Source: Phytophthora sp. 'mugwort' (taxonomy: Eukaryota > Oomycota > Peronosporomycetes > Peronosporales > Peronosporaceae). Taken from it: a DNA stretch of 64,000 nucleotides. Of this stretch, positions 8,185 to 18,790 are shown piece by piece (the stretch's first letter is position 1; each line of letters starts with the position of its first letter). A model generated the notes under the pieces. It was given only the letters and a program-made list of their open reading frames with translations. It was not told the DNA's origin and did no database searches. A program made the translations under genes and the position numbers. The stretch is from contig JAUCEF010000006.1 in the NCBI GenBank assembly GCA_033558025.1, forward strand, positions 3,906,001 through 3,970,000, read 5' to 3'.

Positions 8185-9538
8185 GCAACTGACCGCGCCA
8201 GGGCTGCTAAGACTGCAGCGGCCTCGGAAGTCAGCCGTAAGCGGCGAGCCGCTTCCAGTTCTCCGATCCGTGAAGGGTATGGAACCTTCACGCTCACGAA
8301 CAAGGACCTCTTCAGTTCTTCTTCCGACGAGGAGGAAGGGGGCCAAATCGACCGAGAGATCTCCAACAATCTCGACGGGCAGCAGTAGGAGCACCAGACT
8401 GCTCGTCATAAGGGAGTGTGGGCTCCGGCGGCCCCTCCGCCTCTGAAGTACTTCCCTCCTGAGGAGTACCACGGAGCCGACGCCTGCCATGGGTCAGCCC
8501 CAGCCGCCTCGCGTGCTTCTTGACGGGCGCTCTTCTCAGGGCGCTTATGAGCGCTACCTGGTGGCCAAGCAGCCCTTGTTCCAGAACGTGAGCATCGCTC
8601 GTTGCGTGGCCGTCTTTTGGAAGTGGGCAGCTACGCGCTGCTCCCAAGGATAACTTGAGATTCTCCGGCAGGATCTCACCCTGGAGGGTATCCTTGACCT
8701 CCGAGATCTGCGAATTGAGTTTGTCCATGTGGTAGGCAAACAGCAGCTCTCTCGAGAACTGCAGAAGCATTCCGCTTCTAGCGCTCACATATGAGCGCGG
8801 GTTGGTCTTGGCTCTACGACCACACCCCGTTCGGGCAAGAAAGCCCGAACTACTTACGAAGCCGCCGCCGATTCTGTTCCCAGATCGCGACAGCCTTTGA
8901 GCAGCAGCCTGGAGCCGTACGTACGGCTCCCAGGAGCATTCAGCTTCCGAGTACACTCTCCACCCCTTCACGCGGAGCTGGCGCTTCCCGTGAACGCGCC
9001 GCTCCTGGAACACACGCTCCACGTGGTAGTGGTCTTCCCATTACGGTCGAGAAGAGGCGGTGGTGCCCTCGCCCGAGTACGAGTGTGAGATGCCGCCGCT
9101 CCGATCCAGATCAGGACCTGGTGTGCCGCCTTCGGCTCCACCTCGGGTCGTTGAAGACACCGCTCTTCGTCGTCGAGTCGTTGCCCTTAAGATTGTGCTT
9201 GGCCTTGGTGAGAGTGGGGCTGCTGCCGCCCAGGCCGGGAGCGCTTGGGTCTTTGGGCCGATTCGTGACGACGTGAATCGTCTGGCCGATGACTTGTCGG
9301 CCCTTGAAGGACGGGTCGACCGTCGTACGAATAACTGGACGCGATTTCCACCGTCTGGATGCCTTTTGGGCGTCCATGGCCGAGTCCAACTGGAGTTGTC
9401 TCTCGTTCGGGACCTCTTGCGGCCTGTACCCCCAGGCGGGAGCGCCTCTTCCGTACCTCCAGCCGTACACTATAGCTCATACTCAGCGTATGCAGCCGGG
9501 GTTCCTTCGTATGGAGCCCCTTCCGCGGCCCCGCAAGG
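8185..9538 (+). pseudogene. Gypsy gag N-terminal region relic
   Basis: Plus-strand frames with several shifts: a basic start (about 8190-8260), SSPIREGYG, an acidic LFSSSSDEEEGG stretch, GVWAPAAPPPLKYFPPEEYH, and after 9060 a long frame with LGESGAAAAQAGSAWVFGP and VPSYGAPSAAPQGI. This resembles the proline- and charge-rich N-terminal gag of oomycete Gypsy elements and would precede a capsid such as the one at 7096. The order here is reversed, so this is a different copy or a rearranged one. It ends abruptly near 9538 at the antisense Gypsy-B pol. Confidence 0.5.
8781..8930. repeat. Cluster of three short palindromes in gag relic
   Basis: gcgctca-cata-tgagcgc (8781-8798), gttcgggc-aagaaa-gcccgaac (8829-8850) and a perfect 20-bp palindrome ggagccgtacgtacggctcc (8911-8930). 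Together they occupy about 56 of 150 bp. Confidence 0.85.
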
Positions 9539-10581
9539 GATCTAGGCTTCTGGATCTGGGCGCGCTCAGAGAGAAGAGTCACAGCCTCGCTTTGTAGATC
9601 TGGGGACTGTGAGCCCTGCGGATCATGGTACCGCTTCAGACGGCCAACATAAAACGTCGGGTGGGTCGTCATCGACTTAGACAGGTCAATGCTATATGCC
9701 GCACCATGCCTGGTCAGGACCGCGAAGGGTCCAATGAAGCCGTGCTTCAGTTTGTTGCTCCCAACGGAACTTACCGTGGCGAGTGGCGAGTTCCTAGTGT
9801 CTAGTAGAACTAAATCCCCAATATTAAACACGTTTAAGTTTCCTCTTCCATTCTCGTCAGAGTACTCCTTTTGTTTGTCCTGTGCCGCTGCCATGGCATC
9901 ACGGACACGACTGATTATGTTCAGACTCGTGTCTATAAAAGACTCCACTTGTTTCCGCAAGGAAACCGGTCTGATGACTGAGACCTGGGAGGAAATGCTT
10001 TCCGAGCCTCTCCCCCACTTAGAACTGAAGACGGGGTGCTGCTTCGCAAAGTGAGCGGCATCCATGGATGGTGTAAGCCATTCAGATAGAAAGGGGTATA
10101 CCCGGTCGATGCGTGAGCCGCATTGTTGAGTGCAAACTCAACTACTGGCAGGCGTTCTGACCAAGTGCGAGGAGCCTCCGCACAGACACTGGATAGAGTG
10201 TCCTCAAGCACTCGGTTGACATGCTCCGTCAGCCCATCCGTCTGAGGATGATCGGCAGTGGATATGTGCAGCCTTATTCCAAGTAGTTGGAACAGCGCTC
10301 GCCAGAACGCAGCGGTAAACCGCGGGTCACGATCTAGAATTGTCTCCGGCAGACCATGATGGCGAAAAACGCCATCCAGGAACAGCTTCGCAGCCTGTTC
10401 CTTGGTCTCAGTGTCTTTGACCGGAGCAAGACGCACCATCTTGCTCAGATGGCACGGACACCAAGATGCCGGATTTTCCGCAGCCGTCGGCTGGAAGTCC
10501 GAAGATGAAATCCAGACTCATCGACTTCCAGCAGTCGCTGGAACGGGCAGCATCTGCAAGGGGGCCGAGGCGGGCACGGCG
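9538..10581 (-). pseudogene. Gypsy-B integrase core and C-terminal tail
   Basis: DCWKSMSLDFIFGLPADG carries the first catalytic Asp. Then MVRLAPVKDTETKEQAAKLF, LPETILDRDPRFTAAFWRAL (second Asp) and STADHPQTDGLTEHVNRVLE, where the position of the catalytic Glu is shifted or substituted (TEHVN; TERVN is usual). After a shift the C-terminal region follows: NVFNIGDLVLLDTRNSPL, KLKHGFIGPFAVL, HPTFYVGRLKRYHDP. The tail ends near 9538 where plus-strand gag begins. Confidence 0.75.
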
Positions 10582-10598
10582 TTTTTTTTTTTTTTTTT
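10582..10598. repeat. T17 homopolymer inside integrase coding
   Basis: Seventeen T on the plus strand (A17 in the coding sense) sit where relatives have a lysine codon after the CXXC of the integrase zinc finger (sense context cagggggtgaaa). Confidence 0.9.
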
Positions 10599-10599
10599 C

Positions 10600-11321
10600 A
10601 CCCCCTGACATGTTTCACATGTCTTCACGTACTGTGCTCACGTTTACATGTGGGCCCACCAAAAGTACTGAGAGACCGATTGGAAGGTCTTCTCGCGGCC
10701 CAAGTGACCGCTGGACGGCGCATTTGCGCCTCTTGTAGGATGTCAAACTTGAGATCCTCGTCGCTTGGAACGACTACCCGAGGGAGTTCATGGGGCTCCA
10801 CTCGATCGTAGAGCAGGCCATCGGTCCACTCGTATCGATGAAGCCAGGCTCTCTGACGTGGCATGAGCCACTCGGCCTTGGCTTCCTTGCCAGCAGCCAG
10901 GAAACGCACCAAAGGTACCAGGGCTTCGTCACCCCGATACGTCATGCGTATCTGATCATATAGATCGGTCGTGGAGCGACTTACGTTCGCCAGCTCATAG
11001 TCCGGCCTGCGTGACAACGCATCGGCAAGCACGTTGAGCTTGCCAGGCTTGTACTCGACGAGGTAGTTACATTCCGCGAAGAAGGACAGCCATCTCGCCA
11101 TCCTTTGGGCACAGATGCGGCGAATTCGTTGCCGTCCGTAAAGATGTGTAATCTGTGTAGATTACAAAGGGATGAGAGCCCAGGAGGTGCACCCGGAACT
11201 TGACAAGGGCGTACTTCATGGCAAGCAGCTCCTTGTCATGAACGGAGTAGTTCCATTCGACAGCCTTGAGCTGCCTGGACTGAAACAAGATCACTCGTTC
11301 ACGTTCTGCTGCATCGTGCTC
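10600..11321 (-). pseudogene. Gypsy-B RNase H and integrase zinc region
   Basis: RNase H: RERVILFQSRQLKAVEWNYS, HDKELLAMKYALVKFRVHL, PFVIYTDYTSLRTATNSPHL; after a shift MARWLSFFAECNYLVEYKPG and NVLADALSRRPDY, the usual RNase H-integrase linker. The zinc-binding region follows (LPRVVVPSDEDLKFDILQEA). In active relatives this degrades template RNA and begins the integrase. A few frameshifts are visible. Confidence 0.7.
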
Positions 11322-11559
11322 TGATGATGACACATGGATTACGGGACGCTGTTGACGTATCGACGATTACGCAACGCATGCGTACAGGATTGTGGGTACA
11401 AGACGGGGATACGACGTGTCACTCGCCGAATGGCTGGAAGAACTCAGTAGCCAGTAAGGAATCCAGTAGAGTGTATCCAGTAGGTAGAAGAGACGCTTAG
11501 AGTAGCTTAGCGAGCTAAGGACCGAATCAATCACTTCGCATTTTGCTCTAAAGACCACA
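11322..11559 (+). mobile_element. Copia-1-type LTR fragment, inverted, inside Gypsy-B
   Basis: 238 bp in plus orientation matching the 3' two thirds of the Copia-1 LTR (acatggattacgggacgctg ... ctctaaagaccaca). The first roughly 100 bp of the LTR are absent. It begins with TG and ends with CA, but the neighbouring bases give no target duplication. Gypsy-B coding sequence is missing at the site. Confidence 0.7.
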
Positions 11560-12119
11560 AGACTTTTCTAGCCAGACCCGCGAACCCTTCACTGTACTTA
11601 TGGAGGTAGTTGGCTAAGCCCAGCCACTTCCTCAGGTCCTTCTGGGACATTGGCGTTGGCCAAGCCGAAATGGCCTTGACCTTCTCCGGTCGGCTCGAAC
11701 GCCGACGTTGCTAACGAAGCAACCGAGATCTTTGATCGCTTTCGCCGTGAAGACGCACTTGTCGATGTTGGCATAGAGCTTCGCTCTCATGACCTCCATC
11801 ACTCGACGGACGTGCTCCAAATGCACCTCCGTAGCCGTCTTGCCTCCCTCGGCACGGCTATGGACGAATATGTCGTCGAAGTACGACTGTGCGTACGCAC
11901 GCAGTGGTCTAAACAACTGCGTGACCAGGCGATTGAACGTCGCCGGGGCATTAGACAGGCCCTGTGGCATCACCAGCCACTCCCAGAGCATACCGCTCGG
12001 GGTGCTCACTGCGGTAAGCGGGATGTCGCTCTCACGCATCCGGATCTGCTAGTATCAATCAACCAGATCCAGGGCGCTGTATAACTCGCACCCGACCATG
12101 TTATTCAACAACACATCCT
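11560..12119 (-). pseudogene. Gypsy-B reverse transcriptase
   Basis: Starts at KDVLLNNMVGCELYSALDLVD and continues with MRESDIPLTAVST, MLWEWLVMPQGLSNAPATFN and the catalytic SYFDDIFVHS (YFDD at 11872-11883), then KLYANIDKCVF and, after a frameshift, QKDLRKWLGLANYLHKY. The N-terminal RT and everything upstream are missing. The frame runs into LTR sequence at 11559. Confidence 0.75.
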
Positions 12120-12120
12120 T

Positions 12121-12175
12121 ACCGGTTTCTACTAGTACGCCGGGGCTGGAGACACGAGACACCTCCTTGACAACA
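12121..12175 (-). mobile_element. Copia-1 3' LTR, truncated to about 55 bp
   Basis: TGTTGTCAAGGAGG at 12175 matches the start of the 5' LTR and continues to ACCGGT at 12121. The next base on the minus strand is already Gypsy-B RT. Purine-rich AGTGGGTG immediately upstream may be the polypurine tract. Confidence 0.7.
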
Positions 12176-12199
12176 CACCCACTCGGCTCGGCAGTGCTT

Positions 12200-13699
12200 G
12201 GTGCTTGAATTCCCAGCATGTTTCGAAGCTTTCGAACTGAACAGCAGTAATCGGCTTGGTCATCAGATCTGCTTTCATGTCCTTCGTCGAGCAATATTGC
12301 AACACCACTTGGCCGTCTTCCACTTTCTCGCGAACAAAGTGGTAGCGGATGTCGATGTGCTTGTGAAACTCGGGGTTCATGGCCGACGCGATGGAGCTTT
12401 GATTGTCCTCATAAATCTTAACTGCTTCAATGTTTCATCTCGCCGAGTTCACACAGAAATGCCTTCAGCCAAATCGCCTCTTGTGCTGCTTCAGTCAGCG
12501 CCATGTATCCCGCCTCCGTCGATGACAGCGCCACGGTGCGCTGCTTCTTGCTTCTCCAGCTGATGCACCCGCCGTTCATCATGAACGCGTAGCCGCTTGT
12601 GCTGCGTCAAGTTTCCACGTCGCCAGCCCAATCTGCACCCGAGAATCCTTCGAGTCCGTCCTTGCAGCTGGCTTGGAACTCGATACCGTGTGCCTTCGCC
12701 CCTTGAATGTACCTGAAAACCCCTTGAGCGCCTGCCGATGTGTCGGACAAGGATCTGAAAGCAAACTGGCTGAGAACTCCCACTGCAGCAGCGAGGTCCG
12801 GTCGAGTCCCCACCATGAGATACATCAGGCAGCCGACAGCATTGCGGTACGGCACCTTTGCCATGGTCTCCTCGTGCTTGCAGCCTCCTTCGCACATGGC
12901 CTTGGTCAACTTGACTCCTGGATCTTGCGGCGTCTTGACGGGGTTGCTGTTCTCCATGCCAAACTTCTCCAGAATATCTTTCGCGAACTTGGTCTGACGC
13001 ATGGACACTTTGCCACTTGCAACACCTTGATCGATTTTCATGCCGAGGAAGTACTCGAGTTGGCCGAGGTCTGTCATCTCGAACTTAGTGCCTTCTTCGT
13101 CATCTGGAGCAGCTCGTCGTTGTTGGATGCGAGTACCAGGTCGCCGACATAGAGTGCGACAAAAATCATGTCTTGGTCGTACCACTTGACGTAGATGCAG
13201 TGATCGGCTTTGCACTTCGTGAACCCCATTGCATGAACTTGTCGATGGTCTGGTCCACATCCGCGGCGACTGCTTCAGACCGTAAAGGGAGCACTTCAGC
13301 TGGCAGACACAGTCTTGGTGAACTTCATCGGCATATCCGTCCGGCTTCGCCATGTGGATGTCTTCGTCAAGTAGTCCGTTGAGCAAAGCTGTCTTGACAT
13401 CCATCTGGTGCACCATCAGGTTGTACTTAGCCGCCAAACTGAGCAGAATCCTGGTTAACGGGAACTTGGCTACCGGCGCAAACGTCTCTTCATGAGCGAT
13501 GCCGTACTTCTGTGAAAATCCCTTGGCCACTAGTCGCGCCTTGAATCGCTCGATCTCTCCAGCTTGATTCTCCTTGATGCGAAACACCCATCGGCAGCCG
13601 ATTGACTTGCGACCCTTTGGCAATGGCACCAACACCCATGTCTTGTCTTGTCCTTGCGAAGCGAGTTGACTCCTGAGTCGCACGCATCCTTCCACTTGG
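12200..13699 (-). pseudogene. Copia-1 reverse transcriptase and RNase H
   Basis: RT: PKGRKSIGCRWVFRIKENQA, FKARLVAKGFSQKYGIAHEE, ETFAPVAKFPLTRILLSLAA, MDVKTALLNGLLDEDI. At 13140-13151 the catalytic box reads YVGD; the first of the two essential Asp codons is GGC (Gly). Downstream, FEMTDLGQLEYFLGMKI, PYRNAVGCLMYLMVGTRPD, GADWAGDVETRRSTSGYAF and VALSSTEAGYMAL mark the connection and RNase H. The last readable part, CVVKEVSRV, runs into the 3' LTR. Confidence 0.8.
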
Positions 13700-15432
13700 C
13701 CGCGTTGCTGGATTCCATCGCGGACTTGACGCGGTCAGCATTTCTCACACTGAATCCACGATGTAGGCCGCATCGTAGTCTTCTTCTCCTCTTGCGACCG
13801 CTGACACCTCTTCCAGTGTCTGCGGTCGGTTTTGTCGCTTACTTCGTGGAATATCCACGGACTCTTCAAGCGATTGCGTCCACTGGTGTCGCTTTGTGCG
13901 GGGCTCAAAGTCTTGGAGCGGCACCGAATCGTCTTGAGACTTATCTTATGATAATGTTTCTTAGTCTGTTGACACTTCATCTTGAAGTTCAACGACAGCA
14001 TCTTGGTCGTAACTGCGTCTCCCGCCGTCGAAAACGTCCTCCATAAACTGCGCACCACGACTGACCAGTACGCGACCGCTCTTAATCACCTCGAAGCGAT
14101 ACACTTTCTCATGCTCCGAGTAACCGAGAAAGCGACATTGTACTGCTCCAGCGTCGAGCCTGGTGCGTTTCTCCTTCGGGATCGTCACATACGGATGGCA
14201 ACCGAATACCTTCAGGTTTGCCAGCAACGGTTTCTTCCCGGTCCAAACCTGGGTCGGCGACTTGTTGTCGCTGGTAGCGCGCGTCGGACACCGGTTGCAC
14301 GGTCATCACAGCTTCCTCCCAATAGGACTTGGACAATCCTGCATGCTCCAACATGCAGCGCGCGCATTCCACCAGCGTTCGATTCATTCGTTCTGCCACC
14401 CCGTTCAACTGCGGAGTGTAGGGTGGCGTGAACTTCTGCTCGATACCGCGACGCTTGCAGGACTTGGCCATCTCGCCTGACGTATATTCGCCACCATCGT
14501 CGCAGCGGAGTGTTTTCACAACTTTGCCAGTTTGGGTTTCCGCATAAGCGACAAACTCGGCAAACTTGTCTGCCACTTCCGACTTGTTTCGAAGTAAATA
14601 CACCACACAAAAGTGCGAGTACTCGTCGAGAACGTAACGAAATAGCGCTTACCGCTAAACGTCGACGACTGCATGGGACCACACACATCGCCGTGGATGA
14701 CTTCCAGCAGTTGTCGGGCGTGGCTCGGTGACTTTGGCATGTAGCTCACTCGAGTTTGCTTGCCGAGTGCACACCCATTACATAGCTCCCACTTCTTCAC
14801 TGCCGCGATGTCAATCCCAACGCCATAGCCCTACTTAACGATGGCGTCTAGATCGCCATGGCCAATGTGTACAAGCCGAAGGTGCCAGAGGTACGAAGTG
14901 GTGTCCCATTGCGATCCTTCGAGCTCGACATGTTGGCCTCGTCCGGCATGATCGGAGTCATACACAACTTGAATAGTCCCTTGCCCGCGCGCTCACCAAG
15001 TTTCCACTTGATGCTTCTTGCCGTGGTGAAGCATCCGTCGGCTTCGAACATAACCGGACCAACATCTTCGGTGAAGCGTCCAACGGAGAACAAGTTCCAT
15101 GACAGCTTAGGGATGTACCACACACTGGTAAGCACACCCTTCTTGATCCCTTGTGGCGTCTTCATCGACATCACATGGTCGCCGGTTCCGACCGCCTGAA
15201 CAACACCATCGTCCGCGAGATGTACGTCCATCGGAGAGATCTTCTTGTAATTCTTCATGTACACTTTCGAGTACGTCATGTGCTGCGTCGCACCGGAGTC
15301 GACCCGCCAAGCTTCACTCGACTTGGTGCCCTTGCCACCAACCGAGAACAGGTAGTCACCCGATTCTTCTTCCACTTGAGCGACGCTTGCACGCTGCAGT
15401 TTTTGGCGTCCCGCATTCTCGCGAATCCTCAC
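13700..15432 (-). pseudogene. Copia-1 protease and integrase
   Basis: Protease: WRVDSGATQHMT (DSG near 15294-15303). Then the GAG-pre-integrase region (LCNGCALGKQ), HGDVCGPMQSSTFSGKRYF (first integrase Asp), VKTLRCDDGGEYTSGEM (second Asp) and YTPQLNGVAERMNRTLVE (Glu region), followed by the fold-back region LKVFGCHPYVTIPKEKRTR. The segment is spread over several frames. Confidence 0.75.
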
Positions 15433-16201
15433 GGGGCAATTGGTGATCCAATGCCCTTGTTCGCCACAGTAGTGGCAGACACTCGTCTTCGGCGCTTGAC
15501 GACCCTTGCGCTTCCGCTGTCGCTCGTCATGAACGCATGTCCGTGCGTGGTGCCATTAACACCACCACCTTGCTCCGTGCGCTTCATGTCCTCATGCAGC
15601 AGTCGAGGCGTCATGAGTTCCCACGACAGCAAGTCGACCCTTGACTCCAACGCCGTGATGAGGAACTGATACGACTCACTGAGACTTCCCAGAAGCGTGA
15701 TCACCAAGTCGTCTTCGCTGACCGGAGCGCCCACCGCGTCGAGCGGTTCCGCCAGCGTCTCGATCTTGTTGATGTGCTCCAGCACATCATCACCTGCGTC
15801 CATCATCGTCTTGAAGAAACGTCGACGAAGGAAGAGCTTATTGGCCAAGCTCTTCTTCTCGAAGTGTCCTTCCAGTCTTGACCATGCATCATGCGCGTCA
15901 CACGCCGACCGGACCAACGGTAGCTGCGAATCTCCAACGCAAGGCAGATAATCGCCATCGCCTTGCGCGACTTCCGCTTGAATGCCGTTTGATCCAACAC
16001 CGTGGTGCAGTTCTCCAGCTTGGTATCACCGCATATAACTTCCCACAGGTCGCGCTCCTCAAACACCATTTGCATCTTGAACTTCCACGTGTGGATGTTG
16101 TCTCCGTCGAACTTGTTGATGCGAGCGGTCGTAGTCGTGGGGTTGTCCATGGCGAAGGCGTAGTCGAAGTCTTGGGCAGAGTCTGCGGGGCTTGGGCTCA
16201 T
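15430..16201 (-). pseudogene. Copia-1 gag
   Basis: Possible start ATG at 16201, which lies inside the primer-binding site, or at 16150 (MDNPTTTTARINKFDGDN). UBN2-type gag features: IHTWKFKMQMVFEERDLWEV, AHDAWSRLEGHFEKKSLANK and VLEHINKIETLAEPLD. The knuckle CHYCGEQGHWITNC (about 15434-15477) has all four zinc ligands. A frame change near 15900 and another near 15480 break the protein. Confidence 0.75.
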
Positions 16202-16205
16202 AACC
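16191..16205 (-). promoter_or_regulatory. Copia-1 primer-binding site, half-tRNA type
   Basis: The minus strand reads GGTTATGAGCCCAAG a few bases after the LTR. Its complement, CTTGGGCTCATAACC, resembles the anticodon arm of a methionine tRNA (CAT anticodon). This suggests priming by a tRNA fragment, as in Drosophila copia. Copia-3 has nearly the same motif at 26172-26186. Confidence 0.55.
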
Positions 16206-16213
16206 AAAAGGCT

Positions 16214-16551
16214 TGTAGCCTTTAGAGCAAAATGCAAAGTGATTGATTCGGTCCTTTGTTCGCTAAGCTACTCTAAGCCTCTCTTCTACCTACTGGATAC
16301 ACTCTGCTGGATTCCTTACTGGCTACTGAGTTCTTCCAGCCAATCAGCGAGTGACACGTCGTATCCCCGTCTTGTATCCGCAATCTTGTACCCACGTGTG
16401 CGTAATCGTCGATACGTCAACAGCGTCCCGTAATCCATGTGCCATCAACAGTGTCCCATAATCACACAAGCGATTATGGCTCCACGGGCTTGAAGGCCAT
16501 ACCGGTTTCTACTGGTACGCCGGGGCTGGACGAGACGCCTCCTCGACAACA
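16214..16551 (-). mobile_element. Copia-1 5' LTR
   Basis: A 338-bp LTR starting TGTTGTCGAGGAGG and ending GGCTACA on the minus strand. Matching copies lie at 7849-8184 and, truncated, at 11322-11559 and 12121-12175. Inside, gattatgggacactgttga and gattacgggacgctgttga form an imperfect tandem repeat. Confidence 0.8.
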
Positions 16552-17766
16552 CGGGTGAACATTCGGTGACCAACACATCGTCCACGTAGACCAGCATGAA
16601 CACACAGTGGCCATCGACAACCTTGATGTAGAGGCACGTGTCGAAGGCCGAAACGTGAAAACCGATAGAACACACGAATTCGTCGAACGTCTCGTTCCAT
16701 ACGCGCGAAGCTTGCTTGAGACCGTAGATCGCCTTCACCAATTCCAAGCAGTCGATATCACCATCCAGCTTGACGCCCTCAGGAACCACGCAGAACACCC
16801 ACTCCTTCATTATCCCGTATAGGAATGCAGTCACCACGTCGATTTGGTCGAGGGGATAGCCAAAGTACTTGGCGATCGCGATGACCATGCGCAGCGTCAC
16901 GTACTTGACCACGGGCGGGAACGTCTCCGTGTAGTCGATGCCGTACTTCTGCTTGAAACCCTTGGCCACGAGGCGCGCCTTGTATTTCTCGATCGATCCG
17001 TCGGCTTTGCGCTTATCTTGAACACCCAGTTGGTACCGATGGCGCGTTGTCCGCTGGGCAACTTGGCAGCACGAAACACACCACGAAGTCGCATCGACTT
17101 TAGCTCAGCACGAATCGCCTTGCGCCCGTGCAGTTGGTCCGGGCCGTTGACCGCTTCTTGGAATGTCGACGGCTCCGATAAGTCCACAGCTGCTTCGACC
17201 GCGCTGGCACTTGCACGCCAAAACACAGATGGAGTCGATTCTTCATCCTGATCTCCAGCCTTTTCTTCTTCGTCTGCGTCTGTTCGGTGCACTTGCTTCT
17301 TCCAGTCCGGGTCGATGACGCACAGCGCTCGGTCTTCTGGCAGCTTCATCTTCGTCACTCGGGCGGCTCTTGCGCTTCCCTGCCTGTTTGTACTCCGTCT
17401 GGCGCGGACCATCATCGTCGATGTCGAGCGAGTCGAAGTCCAGGTCGTCGACGTCTTCATCAGAAATCGGCGGTGAAAGTCCAAAGGTCGATTCGTCGAA
17501 GTTGACTTCGCGGCTGATGACCGCCTGCCCCGCCTCGATGTCATAAAGTCGATACGCCTTGACACTTCTTCGTAACCCAGAAACAATCCGGCGCGAGCCT
17601 TGGGATCCCACTTGAGTCGCTTCTCCTTCGGAGTCAGGATGTACGTCCGACAGCCAAAAACACGCATGTGCTTCACACTCGGCTTGGACTTGTAGACGAT
17701 CTCAAACGGAGTCTTGTGCTCGATCTTGGGTGGCGGCAGGCGGTTCTTCACATAGATGGCCGTCAT
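16552..17766 (-). pseudogene. Copia-2 integrase tail and reverse transcriptase
   Basis: YVKNRLPPPKIEHKTPFEIV and MRVFGCRTYILTPKEKRLKW are the post-core integrase region. RT starts with AIGTNWVFKI and, after a shift, GFKQKYGIDYTETFPPVVKY, DVVTAFLYGIMKEW, LVKAIYGLKQASRVW and VFMLVYVDDVLVT, with an intact YVDD (16577-16588). Ten or so codons later the frame enters the Copia-1 LTR. Confidence 0.8.
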
Positions 17767-18790
17767 CGCCGCCTCAGCTCAGAAACACTTGTCCAGCTTG
17801 GCGTGGTGCAACATGCTGCGGCCGATCGTGACGATAGTTCGGATGGCTCGCTCTGCCGTGCCGTTGGTCTGGTGCGCGTACGGAACCGTGGTTTGCTGCC
17901 CGATGCCTTCGTCTTCGTAGAAATCCCTGAGCGAGTTGGTCGCAAACTCACGAGCTCCGTCGTGCCGCACAAACTTGACCTTCTTGCCGAACTTCGTCAG
18001 CACCTTCATGATGGATGTCTTGATGCAGTATTCTCTCTCCGACTTGGCACGCAGCAGAAACCCTTCATGCATCCGCTGGCTTCGTCCACGATCAATAGCA
18101 GATACTTGCTGCCGCCAAGCGAGTTTTCCTCCATGGGTCCGCAGATGTCAAAGTGGAGCAGCTCAAATGTGTCGTAGCGGCGCTTGTCACGGTTGCTTGG
18201 GAATGGTTTTTGGACCATTTTGCCTTGCTGGCAACCACGACACATACTTGGTCCACTCGAATTGGAAGGTGCTTTCGCGTCCTTGATCATCTTGGTGTCG
18301 ACCATCCTGCGAAGAACCTCGACTGGAGCGTGACCCATACGCGCGTGCAAATCGACCGTCCTTCCACTTGTCGCCGCATTTGCCGATCGCTGAGGTGTTC
18401 GAAGACAGTAGAGTCCATCCACGAGATCCGCCGTCGCCACCACTTGATTCGAGTCCTTGCGCGAAACGTGCATCTCAGTGCCGTCAAATATCACTTGGAA
18501 CTTGCCATGCTTGTTTATCTGCGGCACCGAAAGCAAATTCTTGCTCATATTGGGCACGTAAAGCGCGTTCTTGATCTCGATCTCGCGCTCGTCGCCGGTG
18601 GGCAGGACCACTCTTTCCACGGTGGCCCCTCACAGCCTTGATGGCAGCCTTGTTGCCATCGGCCACCGAAAGTTCGCCTTCATTTCGCTCGATCAAATTG
18701 GCGAACTTGTCTTTGCAGATATGGTGCGTGGAACCGCTATCGACCACCCACATTCCGGACACATTCTTGTCCGTCTAAACTCCACATACC
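17760..18790 (-). pseudogene. Copia-2 protease and integrase
   Basis: Protease begins [15 protein letters not shown] (about 18745). After a frameshift: [38 protein letters not shown] and [15 protein letters not shown] (pre-integrase). The core follows: [20 protein letters not shown] (first Asp), KVKFVRHDGAREFATNSL (second Asp) and YAHQTNGTAERAIRTIV (Glu). Four or five frame segments are needed. Confidence 0.75.

Larger units (their letters stand above)
9538..12119 (-). mobile_element. Gypsy-B: Ty3/Gypsy pol relic, antisense
   Basis: Minus-strand pol runs from RT (12119) through RNase H to integrase and its C-terminal tail (about 9538). Both ends are cut: at 12119 by the broken 3' LTR of Copia-1, at 9538 by plus-strand gag. 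A Copia-type LTR fragment (11322-11559) has replaced about 60 codons between RT thumb and RNase H. No LTR of its own was found. Confidence 0.7.
12119..16551 (-). mobile_element. Copia-1: Ty1/Copia retrotransposon with 5' LTR, gag-pol and a stub of the 3' LTR
   Basis: Order on the minus strand: 5' LTR (16551-16214), primer-binding site (16205-16191), gag, protease, integrase, RT, RNase H and the first about 55 bp of the 3' LTR (12175-12121). Domain order protease-integrase-RT is diagnostic of Copia. The element is inserted in the RT of Copia-2; CGGGT (16552-16556) would be one target duplicate, the other being lost. The 3' LTR stops at 12120 against Gypsy-B, so the right-hand context has been rearranged. 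Confidence 0.85.

Noticed and set aside
7096..12119. One intact Gypsy element from gag at 7096 to pol at 12119
   Set aside because: Gag is on the plus strand and pol on the minus strand, with gag pieces in reversed order; they cannot belong to one collinear element.
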